DNA of 10,018 nucleotides from Acidobacteriota bacterium (GTDB lineage: Bacteria; Actinomycetota; Acidimicrobiia; Spongiisociales; UBA5794). The number at the start of each line of letters is the position of its first letter. The first letter of the stretch is position 1. The notes beneath the pieces are model-generated. The model was given only the letters and a program-made list of their open reading frames with translations. It had not been told where the DNA came from and did not search any database. The stretch is from assembly GCA_022574065.1 (NCBI GenBank), contig JACZST010000052.1:1-10018 (forward strand), given 5' to 3'. Positions 1-6,075 of this stretch are shown here, piece after piece. Made by a program: the position numbers and the translations under genes.

Positions 1-2
1 CA

Positions 3-689
3 GGGCTCAAATACGTATCCGACGTCGCCGATCTCGATCCTTCGGTTGCGCCCGTCGAGATGAGATTCGTCGGGTCGACGACGCCTCAGGGGGTGGTGCT
101 ACCACACGTGGTGGCCGTAGCGACGTTGGTCGAAGTGGCTAGACCGAACGCTGAGCTGATCGTTGTCGACACATCTGGAATCGTGGCCGGGGTCGTCGGG
201 CAGACCCTCAAATACCACTTGTGGGAGCTGATCCGCCCCGACCTCGTGATCGCGCTGGAGCGCGGGGAAGAGCTGGAGCCCATCATCGGGATGCTGCGCA
301 GGTTCCTTTCGGCGAGAATCGCCACCGCCGAACCCGCAGGCGAGGTCATTGCTCCCTCTCCACTCGAGCGCCGGGAGCGGCAATCCAAAGCGTTCGCCGC
401 CGCCCTGGCGCCACCGCTGCAACGGTGGCGGGTGCAAACCACGGTCTTTGCCCCGACGCTCCCCGACGGGTTCGATCCGTCCCGGCTCGATGGGATGCTG
501 GTTGGGGTGCTCGATGATCAAGGCCGGTGCCTTGGCCTCGGCGTATTGGAACACGACGATGACGTCCTCAGGGTGGCGACACACCACGGCGATTCCATGC
601 GCGGCCTCAGACTCGGATCAATGCGAGTCGATCTGGAGACCTTCGACACGCAGCGGGTCCGGCTCCGCCAGCTCATCTTCGGGATTTGA
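3..689 (+). CDS. Clp1/Grc3-type polynucleotide 5'-hydroxyl kinase, C-terminal part (5' truncated by window edge)
   Basis: The reading frame is open from base 3 to the TGA at 687-689, so the first visible ATG (60) is internal and the true start lies outside the window. The translation carries the run MRFVGSTTPQG (residues 20-30 of the visible part), then a hydrophobic strand ending in IVVDTSG and a segment KYHLWELIRPDLVIALERG. This order (VGxTxPxG, later VDTSG, later K-x-ELxxPDLVxALxRG) is the pattern of the P-loop kinase domain shared by Clp1, Grc3/NOL9 and bacterial relatives, which phosphorylate 5'-OH ends of RNA or DNA. VDTSG would be the Walker B-like strand; the P-loop itself must lie upstream and is not seen. 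The C-terminal about 100 residues look like the small domain of these proteins. The substrate in bacteria is unclear. The gene faces the minus-strand operon. Family assignment is fairly sure, exact role is not. Confidence 0.72.
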   Translation, partial: GLKYVSDVADLDPSVAPVEMRFVGSTTPQGVVLPHVVAVATLVEVARPNAELIVVDTSGIVAGVVGQTLKYHLWELIRPDLVIALERGEELEPIIGMLRRFLSARIATAEPAGEVIAPSPLERRERQSKAFAAALAPPLQRWRVQTTVFAPTLPDGFDPSRLDGMLVGVLDDQGRCLGLGVLEHDDDVLRVATHHGDSMRGLRLGSMRVDLETFDTQRVRLRQLIFGI

Positions 690-771
690 GAGTCACGAGT
701 CGCAAGTCACAAGTCGCAAGTTCCGAGTTATCCGGTGGCCGGTTGCCGGTGGCCGAGTTTCCAGTTCCCAA
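688..771. repeat. Degenerate heptamer-period array A, directly behind the Clp1-like stop codon
   Basis: The motif AGTY recurs with an exact 7-base step at 691, 698, 705, 712, 719 and 726. In the same phase it passes into CGGT at 733, 740 and 747, followed by CGAG at 754. After a 2-base phase shift AGTT recurs at 756 and 763. Units therefore diverge in sequence while keeping the 7-base period. The array starts in the stop codon region of the upstream gene and ends near 771. The word CCAGTTCCCA (761-770) recurs inverted in array B at 1210-1219. Confidence 0.8.
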
Positions 772-1006
772 CTGATTCGATCGACCCACTGCCAAAGGGG
801 ATAGCCCAAGTTACCCTTGCAGTCGGTCCCCGCACTTCCCCGAACGAGGTATGGCTGCTCCGGCACCTTGGGCCATCCACCGACGACCATACGGATTGGC
901 GGCCGCCGGTTCAAGCACCCTGTTTTAGTCAAAGACGGGCTGATTTCTGTTCGCGGCGTTGTTCACTTGAGCCTCGATGGACCTAGCTGGGTGTCGGGGA
1001 CCGAGG

Positions 1007-1048
1007 TTCTCCACATACCCACAGCAATCCACAGGTCCTTGTGCACAA
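1007..1048. promoter_or_regulatory. Cluster of DnaA-box-like 9-mers
   Basis: Four 9-mers resembling the DnaA box TTATCCACA lie in one orientation: TTCTCCACA (1007-1015, one mismatch), ATACCCACA (1015-1023, two mismatches), CAATCCACA (1025-1033, two mismatches) and TTGTGCACA (1039-1047, two mismatches, fits TTNTNCACA). The last is part of the perfect palindrome TTGTGCACAA (1039-1048). A further weak match, TTGTTCACT, lies at 959-967. The pentamer CCACA occurs three times within 23 bases at steps of 8 and 10. No dnaA or dnaN gene is in the window, so an origin function is not supported by context; a DnaA-titrating or regulatory site, or chance, are alternatives. Confidence 0.35.
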
Positions 1049-1070
1049 CACCATGTCGACAAGTTCTTCA

Positions 1071-1090
1071 GACCGCTTTTTCGCGCGGTC
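1071..1090. other. Short inverted repeat, possible hairpin between convergent genes
   Basis: GACCGC at 1071-1076 pairs with GCGGTC at 1085-1090 around an 8-base T-rich loop. It is followed by a GC-rich palindrome (GCCCGGGC, 1091-1098). There is no T-tract behind the stem on either strand, so it is not a classical intrinsic terminator, although its position between convergent 3' ends would suit one. Confidence 0.25.
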
Positions 1091-1144
1091 GCCCGGGCGG
1101 GCCGCAGCCAGAGCGGGAAAAATGCTCAACTTCTGTCAAGACGA

Positions 1145-1234
1145 CCGGTCGCCAGCCACCGGCCTCCGGCCTCCGGCGACGGTCAGTCGGCAAACTGGGG
1201 ATGGGCAACTGGGAACTGGTAACTGGGAACTCGG
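1145..1234. repeat. Degenerate heptamer-period array B, directly behind the MshA-like stop codon
   Basis: Two blocks with a 7-base step are visible. CCGG or CCAG recurs at 1145, 1152, 1159, 1166 and 1173; AACT recurs at 1193, 1207, 1214, 1221 and 1228, with a degenerate unit at 1200. Read on the minus strand the array starts a few bases after the TAG (1238-1240) of the glycosyltransferase gene and uses the same AGTT and CCGG word families as array A. Compared with the reverse complement of array A, the stretch around 1211-1238 is nearly the same but holds one extra heptamer. Confidence 0.8.
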
Positions 1235-1237
1235 CAC

Positions 1238-2479
1238 CTATCTGTCCGCGCTCTTCGCGATGTCTTCGTAGAGATCGCGTAGCCGATTAGCGGCGGCCGG
1301 CCAGGAGAAACGCTTGGCGAACTTCGCGGCTCCGTTTGCTAGCTCTGCCTTGAACCTGGGGTGGTCGAGGATGGCGGTGATGGCGGCCGCAAACGATTTT
1401 GGCTCGTGGCCATCTACCAGGAGTCCGGACTCGGTATCGGCGACGGTATACGCCAGCCCCCCGACTCGGGCTGCTACCACCGGCAGACCACACGCCTGCG
1501 CTTCGACCGCCACCAGGCCGAACGATTCGGACCGCGACGGCATCACCAGCACGTCGGCGGCCCGGTAGAAGTCGGCGAGCTGATCGTGGGGTTGCGGTGG
1601 GACGAAATGTACGCGGTCGGAAAGGCCGAGATCGACGGCCAGGTCGCGGAGGTGGTCGACTTCTTCGGTGCCGTCCTCCCCGCTGGGACCGCCAACGACG
1701 ACGAGGTGGGTTTCGCCCTCTCCTGCGGCCACCGCCGATGGGATCTCGGAGAGCATCCGCACCGCGGTGTCGATGCCCTTGTGCGCCTGGATCCGTCCCA
1801 CAAACAGCGCGATGGGCTCGGCACCGAGCCCGATGCGGAGCCGGGCTAGGTCACGATCTCCTGGTGTGAACAGTCGATGATCGACCCCAGGGGGGGAAAC
1901 GAACAGCCGCTCCGGGCTGGCGCCGTAGTGCTCGAGGAGATCATCGAACTCATACGGGGTGGCGGCGACCACACAGTCGGAGAGAGCGATGATCTCATCC
2001 TCGGTGCGCAATCGCGCCGCGCTCGACCACAGCTCGTCGGTCCCATGCGCGGCATCCTTCACCCGGCCCAGCGTGTGGAACGAGTTGGCCAGCGGAAGGC
2101 CAAGCTCTTGTTTGACCAGCACCCCCGCCCAGCCGGACAGCCAGTAGTGGGAGTGCACCACATCGAGTCGCTTCCGATTGCGCCTCGTCCAGTTGACGAT
2201 CCCGTCCCCAAAGGCGCCGACGTGTTCGATGAGTTCCGCGATCGGCAAAGGCTGTGGGGGACCGGCATCGACATGGACGACGCGGTAGCCGGGCACCGGT
2301 TGCACCACCTCCGGTTGGTGTGGATCGGTGCGGCGGGTGAACACGACCGCGTCTATGCCCATCGAGGCCATGGTCGCGGCCAGCTCGTCCACGTAGACGT
2401 TCATCCCGCCGGCGTTGCCGATACCCGGCTGGTTGAGCGGCGAGGAATGCATGGCAACAAAGGCGACCTCCCTGATCAT
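1238..2479 (-). CDS. mshA: MshA-type GT4 glycosyltransferase (D-inositol-3-phosphate glycosyltransferase-like)
   Basis: The 413-residue protein has the full length of the MshA family. MshA transfers GlcNAc from UDP-GlcNAc to 1D-myo-inositol 3-phosphate, the first step of mycothiol synthesis in Actinobacteria. The N-terminal Rossmann domain starts with MHSSPLNQPGIGNAGGMNVY (10-29), close to the MshA pattern H-[ST]-SPLxQPGxGxxGGMNVYV; HSHYWLSG follows at 109-116. The C-terminal domain has VGRIQAHKG (227-235), with the Arg and Lys that contact donor phosphates, and the EX7E motif E318-E326 in SRSESFGLVAVEA. ATG at 2477-2479 overlaps the TGA of the upstream GNAT gene (ATGA), so the two are probably coupled. 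It is the last gene of the minus-strand run. Related GT4 enzymes such as sucrose-phosphate synthases share many motifs and no other msh gene is visible, so the precise acceptor is inferred. Confidence 0.7.
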   Translation of the reverse strand: MIREVAFVAMHSSPLNQPGIGNAGGMNVYVDELAATMASMGIDAVVFTRRTDPHQPEVVQPVPGYRVVHVDAGPPQPLPIAELIEHVGAFGDGIVNWTRRNRKRLDVVHSHYWLSGWAGVLVKQELGLPLANSFHTLGRVKDAAHGTDELWSSAARLRTEDEIIALSDCVVAATPYEFDDLLEHYGASPERLFVSPPGVDHRLFTPGDRDLARLRIGLGAEPIALFVGRIQAHKGIDTAVRMLSEIPSAVAAGEGETHLVVVGGPSGEDGTEEVDHLRDLAVDLGLSDRVHFVPPQPHDQLADFYRAADVLVMPSRSESFGLVAVEAQACGLPVVAARVGGLAYTVADTESGLLVDGHEPKSFAAAITAILDHPRFKAELANGAAKFAKRFSWPAAANRLRDLYEDIAKSADR

Positions 2480-3381
2480 GCGAATGTCCCTTCGATGCGG
2501 TAGAGCGGTCTGGGTGCTGCGCCCAGTCGGAACTTATAGGCCTCATCTCCTTTGAGCAGATCGAGTCGCACGGTTTGTCCTGCGATCAACGTCTCGATGA
2601 CCGTTGCCAGCAGCACGATGCCAGGAGATGCCACCGCCGCCTCTGGTGTGTAGGCCGAGTTGTACAGGAAGTATCCGTCGCTGCGGTCGAAGGCGAAGGC
2701 GGCGGCGACCGGCCCTCGCTTGGTGACCAGGAGGTCGATCGTGGCTCCGGCGTAGCCGATAAGGTCGGCGAAGAACGCCTCTCGCTCCTTCGACATGAAC
2801 CCGCCCTTGCTACCAGGGGCGCTGCGGTGCATCTCGGCGAACAAGGTCACGGCTGCCCGGTCGGATCGTCGCTCCAGCGAGGCCTCTCCCAGGATCGCCG
2901 AGAACCGGCGCCGTTTCCTTCTGACCTCGTGGCGGTCCTTCTTCGGCAAAGCGGCGAGCCACGCCTCGGGATCGTCTGGGAGGTCGATCACCGCAGTCAT
3001 GGACTCGCCGGCGGAGGTGAAGCGATGACCCCCTGCTTCCAGGGCGTCGCGGAGAGCAGATGCAGCCTCCTCCGGTAGGCTGTCGAACGAAAATCGGTGT
3101 CCTGGAAAAGCCTCCGAGACGGCCTCCAGCGCCACCCGCGGGTCGCCAAGAGGGCTGTGGTAATCGGTCAGGTCGGCGTCGCCGCAGAACATCACCGTGC
3201 CGTTGGAAACGCGCAGTGGTAGACCCCCCGTTGCTGCGGTGGCCAGCGCCAGGCGATCGGCGCCAGCCTGGTGGCGCCACCAGGTCTCCAGAAAGGCGCT
3301 TTCGGGGAAGGGACCTGTGCCGACTGCGATTGGCGGGTGCGTGAACGGCTCGTTGGTCCACTCGGTGGACACGGAGGTCAT
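2476..3381 (-). CDS. GNAT-fold acyltransferase, CelD/BioF2 type (Acetyltransf_6)
   Basis: The 301-residue protein ends in the hallmark of the CelD/BioF2 branch of GNAT proteins: FLYNSAYTPEAAVASPG (238-254), then LDLLKGDEAYKFRLG (273-287), matching the family pattern Y-N-x-A/G-Y-x(n)-SPG and D-[FL]-L-[RK]-GDE-x-YK-[FY]-R. Relatives act on envelope polysaccharides or peptides and the FemAB fold is similar; the actual substrate cannot be read from sequence. A basic helix DRHEVRRKRRRF (149-160) is also typical. The ATG at 3379-3381 is chosen because it overlaps the asparaginase TGA in an ATGA and because sequence upstream (to 3612) is low-complexity Arg-rich out-of-frame translation. The stop overlaps the MshA-like start in the same way. 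Pairing with MshA suggests acylation of a sugar product or a role like MshD, but MshD is a different, tandem GNAT; this is inference. Confidence 0.75.
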   Translation of the reverse strand: MTSVSTEWTNEPFTHPPIAVGTGPFPESAFLETWWRHQAGADRLALATAATGGLPLRVSNGTVMFCGDADLTDYHSPLGDPRVALEAVSEAFPGHRFSFDSLPEEAASALRDALEAGGHRFTSAGESMTAVIDLPDDPEAWLAALPKKDRHEVRRKRRRFSAILGEASLERRSDRAAVTLFAEMHRSAPGSKGGFMSKEREAFFADLIGYAGATIDLLVTKRGPVAAAFAFDRSDGYFLYNSAYTPEAAVASPGIVLLATVIETLIAGQTVRLDLLKGDEAYKFRLGAAPRPLYRIEGTFA

Positions 3382-4304
3382 GCGCGGGTGACCGCGCCGA
3401 CCGGCCTGCCCCCTCCGAACACCGTCGGCTCGGCGACCTCCGACAACGCCTCGCGCGTTGCGTCGGAGATGAGACCCAGCTGGTCGGCGGCGGAAAGGGC
3501 AGCCGCCACTGCAGCTCCGTTGTCTCCGGTACGCGCCTTGGTGGCAATCCCGACGCCGTGGCGGCCGAGACCGATCGTCCCGAGGGCACCGACCTTGACC
3601 GGTCCGCCCCACCAGCGGCCGAGCAGGCCGTCGGGACGCTCGTTGTCCGCAACCAGCGAGGGAAATCGGGCGACCGCATCTGCGGCCATGGCGAACCGGT
3701 TGTCGACGGTCAGCCTGGCAAACGCCAGTGCCAGGCCCTTGACGGTTCCCCTGGCCGCTTGCGCTCCGCAGTGGTCAATCCCTGCCGGAGCGGCGGCGAC
3801 GCCGGTGACGTCGGCGATCAATTCGACGATCCCGACCTGGAGAGGATGGTCGGGCTCGAGGTAAGTCTCCGTCGGCCAGCCGGCTGCGACGCAGGCTGCG
3901 AGCATCCCTGCATGCTTGCCCGAGCAGTTGTGAAAGATCGATCGCGGGTGGCGAGCGCCCCGTTGTTGCCGTAAGGCCCTGGCGCCCATGGAAAACGGCC
4001 ACGCCGGCGGTGTCTGAAGCGCCGCCTCGTCGAGCCCTGCTGCGCCGAGGATTGCGCGAACAGTGGCGAGATGCACCGGCCAGCCGCCGTGGCTGGCACA
4101 CACGACCGCGAGGTGCTCGGGTGGAATCTGGAGCCCGGCTTCAATAGCGATTGTCGCCTGGAATGGTTTGACCGCGGATCGGTAGTACATGGGGTGATCG
4201 GGGTCGCCAGAGCTCAGCAGCTCGTTGCCGGCCGCATCCACTGCGTAGACGTCGACGTCATGGATCGCTTCGTCCAACCCGGATCGCACGATGACGAAAC
4301 GCAC
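3378..4304 (-). CDS. L-asparaginase of the Rhizobium etli type II (PF06089, 'asparaginase II')
   Basis: The 308-residue protein belongs to the asparaginase family that is unrelated to E. coli AnsA/AnsB. Visible motifs are RSAVKPFQA (42-50) with the SxxK pair S43 and K46, CASHGG (69-74), NCSGKHAGML (126-135) with C127 and K130, and DHCGAQ (177-182) with C179. These match the Ser-Lys catalytic pair and the Cys-Lys-Cys zinc site known for R. etli ReAV; K256 in ATKARTGDNG probably matches the second catalytic Lys. Hydrolysis of asparagine to aspartate and ammonia is the known family reaction. The protein lacks a signal peptide, so it is cytoplasmic. The start is GTG (4302-4304), with GAGGAG about 11 bases upstream inside the end of rsiG; the gap to rsiG is 5 bases. 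The stop overlaps the next start (ATGA). Why it sits in this operon is not clear. Confidence 0.87.
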   Translation of the reverse strand: MRFVIVRSGLDEAIHDVDVYAVDAAGNELLSSGDPDHPMYYRSAVKPFQATIAIEAGLQIPPEHLAVVCASHGGWPVHLATVRAILGAAGLDEAALQTPPAWPFSMGARALRQQRGARHPRSIFHNCSGKHAGMLAACVAAGWPTETYLEPDHPLQVGIVELIADVTGVAAAPAGIDHCGAQAARGTVKGLALAFARLTVDNRFAMAADAVARFPSLVADNERPDGLLGRWWGGPVKVGALGTIGLGRHGVGIATKARTGDNGAAVAAALSAADQLGLISDATREALSEVAEPTVFGGGRPVGAVTRA

Positions 4305-4309
4305 CGCGG

Positions 4310-4852
4310 CTACCGCTCCTCGAGGACGTCCCCGGCGTCGACAAGGCCTTCCTTGTATCGACGCGTCACCTCGGCGCTGATCACGTCGTATACGTCGTAC
4401 ACGTTGCGTCGCTCCCGAGAAACCATGCGCTCGGCGTCGGTCAGCGTGGCCTGGATGGTGATCAGCTCAGCATCGTCGAGCGAGGGCAGGTGGGCGAGGA
4501 AGTCATCTTGCAGGATGCGGTCGACCGGATGCCGGTCGTCTCCACCCGATTCCGGAGGCTCCAGCGAAAGCTCCTTGGGGATCGGGCTACGGTGGGTGCC
4601 GCCCACCCCTTTGGCGAGGATCTGTGGCAACGCTTCGATCAGTGATCGGGTCTCTTCGCCGGAGCGGCGTCGCAGCTCGAAGGAGAGCAGATCCATCCTG
4701 CCGTGAAGCATCCTGCGGTAATAGGAGAGTTCGGTGTCGAGGTCGTCGAGCACAGCTCGTCGTTCCCGGAGCTGATCCATTGAGAGCGATTCGAGATCTG
4801 CGATGTAGGCCGGATTGACGACTTCGTCGATGCGGCGTCGGCGCGGTTCCAC
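4310..4852 (-). CDS. rsiG: RsiG-type anti-sigma factor, c-di-GMP responsive (aerial mycelium formation protein family)
   Basis: The 180-residue protein is mostly two long helices joined by a low-complexity linker (about 82-112), the plan of actinobacterial RsiG. In Streptomyces, RsiG holds the sporulation sigma factor WhiG when c-di-GMP is bound to the motif E(x)3S(x)2R(x)3Q(x)3D, one copy per helix. Here helix 1 has D39-S43-R46-H50-D54 at exactly that spacing, within YYRRMLHGRMD; helix 2 has E141-S145-R148-Y152-D156. So both copies are present, with Glu to Asp and Gln to His in the first and Gln to Tyr in the second. No sigma factor gene lies in the window. The start is GTG (4850-4852), with GGGAG about 7 bases before it. 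It follows the M23 gene by 22 bases and precedes the asparaginase by 5, so it is in mid-operon. Family call is strong; c-di-GMP binding with the substitutions is inferred. Confidence 0.82.
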   Translation of the reverse strand: MEPRRRRIDEVVNPAYIADLESLSMDQLRERRAVLDDLDTELSYYRRMLHGRMDLLSFELRRRSGEETRSLIEALPQILAKGVGGTHRSPIPKELSLEPPESGGDDRHPVDRILQDDFLAHLPSLDDAELITIQATLTDAERMVSRERRNVYDVYDVISAEVTRRYKEGLVDAGDVLEER

Positions 4853-4874
4853 TACTCGACTCCCTTTCCGATTA

Positions 4875-6023
4875 TCAGGAACAGTAGTGGCGGACGGTCG
4901 GGTAGGGGTTCACAGCCACCCCATTCGGCCGGATCTCGAAGTGGACATGCGGTGAAGTGAAGCGGGCGTTGCCGCTGCTGCCGAGGTAGCCCACGATCGT
5001 TCCGGCGCTGACCCGTTGTCCGGATGAGATATTGGTGGGATGGCTCTCCAGATGGGCGTAGTAGTAGGTGATTCCGTCGTCCCCGTACACGTGGGTGGAC
5101 ACACCGCCGAGGCTGTTGGACGAGAAGCGCACCGTGCCATCGACGACCGCGACGAGGGGAGTGTTGCGGCTGTTGAACATGTCGACGCCCTTATGTGTTC
5201 GCCCCCCCGAGCGCGGCGCCCCCCAGGTGTTGATGAACGAAGCCCCGCCTAGCACCGGGCACTGGAAGCCGGGGGTTGCCTCGGGAGGGAGACCACCGGC
5301 CTTTCCGCTCTGGCCGGCCACGCGTGCGGCTTCCTCGGCTCTGCGGCGGGCTTCGGCGGCCTGGAGCTCCCTGCGCTCCTTGGCAAGGCGATCGATGGCC
5401 GCCCTTTCGGCGGCGGTGGCGCTGGCGTACGTGGCGCGGGCCTGCTCGGCCAGCTCGCCGGTGCGTTCGACGAGCGTGGCCGTCTCGGCCTCGAGGACTT
5501 CCACCTCGATGCGCTGCTCGTCCAGGTCGATGGTGAGCCGATCCATCTCGCGAGACACCGACTGGAGGCGGTCGAGGTCGGCGAGGTCGCGGCTTGCCGC
5601 GTTGTCGATGAGGACCTGCGAGGTGAGGAGGTCCTGGATCGAACCAACCTCGAATGCGGTGGTCACGATGGTGCGGCCTCCCGAGGTGTAGGCCTCGATG
5701 ACGAGATCTCTGGCGATGACCTTGAGTTCGGCGATCTCGCCCTGATAGGCCTCGATCTTGTGTTCGAGGAGGCCGATCGTGTACTCGAGGAGCTCCCTCT
5801 GAGAAGTGACCTCCTCGAGGGCGAGCAGGGCCGCCTCCAGCTCATCCTGTGACTGTTCCCAGGCGTCTAGGGCGTGCCCTGCCTCGTGTCGCGCCGTATC
5901 CAACCGGTCCTCGGCGCGTTCCACGTCCTCCTCGGTCTGCGCAGACGCGCCGGTGGGGACGGCCGCCATCAGGGCGAACATCACGGCGACCACCACGGCG
6001 CGCGAAAAGCGCGAAATCATCAT
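4875..6023 (-). CDS. Secreted coiled-coil M23 (LytM-type) peptidoglycan peptidase, EnvC-like
   Basis: Residues 1-28 form a signal peptide: basic SRFSR, a hydrophobic core (AVVVAVMFALMAAV) and an ASA|Q cleavage site. Residues 30-238 are Glu/Arg/Ala-rich and almost surely coiled coil, broken near 112-140. Residues about 252-382 are an M23 domain with an apparently complete zinc site: H277 and D281 in HKGVD, H324 in YYAHLES, and H359 and H361 in HVHFE. The enzyme is therefore expected to be active, unlike EnvC proteins that only activate amidases. C255 and C381 could form a disulphide outside the membrane. Family members cut peptide cross-links in peptidoglycan during division or growth. Two ATGs stand side by side (6018-6023); the first is given, with GAGGG about 6 bases upstream. 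The gene follows the MoaD-CdsA fusion by 52 bases and precedes rsiG by 22 bases. Confidence 0.9.
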   Translation of the reverse strand: MMISRFSRAVVVAVMFALMAAVPTGASAQTEEDVERAEDRLDTARHEAGHALDAWEQSQDELEAALLALEEVTSQRELLEYTIGLLEHKIEAYQGEIAELKVIARDLVIEAYTSGGRTIVTTAFEVGSIQDLLTSQVLIDNAASRDLADLDRLQSVSREMDRLTIDLDEQRIEVEVLEAETATLVERTGELAEQARATYASATAAERAAIDRLAKERRELQAAEARRRAEEAARVAGQSGKAGGLPPEATPGFQCPVLGGASFINTWGAPRSGGRTHKGVDMFNSRNTPLVAVVDGTVRFSSNSLGGVSTHVYGDDGITYYYAHLESHPTNISSGQRVSAGTIVGYLGSSGNARFTSPHVHFEIRPNGVAVNPYPTVRHYCS

Positions 6024-6075
6024 GCGAGCCCTCAGGCTACAGCTCGGCCCGAGAAATACGGCATGCCAACACCGG

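Larger units (their letters stand above)
781..1139. other. Intergenic core without a convincing gene
   Basis: About 360 bases lie between heptamer arrays A and B and between the 3' ends of convergent genes. No open frame here resembles a known protein. A minus-strand frame over 693-932 would start with TTG and run into array A; I do not accept it. The stretch holds the DnaA-box-like cluster described separately and the hairpin at 1071-1090. I see no tRNA and no riboswitch core. An unknown structured RNA cannot be excluded by eye. Confidence 0.5.

Noticed and set aside
830..875. Minus-strand text GGAGCAGCCA that recalls the SRP RNA loop
   Set aside because: The full GGAAGGRAGCAGCCA motif and the long flanking stem of SRP RNA are absent.
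905..921. GGTTCAAGC, like a tRNA T-loop
   Set aside because: The flanking 5-base arms (GCCGG and ACCCT) do not pair and no acceptor stem or anticodon arm is seen.
693..932. A 79-codon minus-strand frame with protein-like composition
   Set aside because: It starts with TTG, runs into heptamer array A for its last third, has no Shine-Dalgarno sequence that stands out and resembles no family I know.
1877..2503. 208-codon plus-strand frame opposite the glycosyltransferase
   Set aside because: It is a shadow frame in GC-rich DNA; the minus strand carries the clear MshA motifs.
3382..3612. N-terminal extension of the GNAT protein from a start at 3612
   Set aside because: The added 77 residues are Arg/Gly-rich out-of-frame reading of the asparaginase gene; the ATG at 3381 with ATGA overlap is far better.
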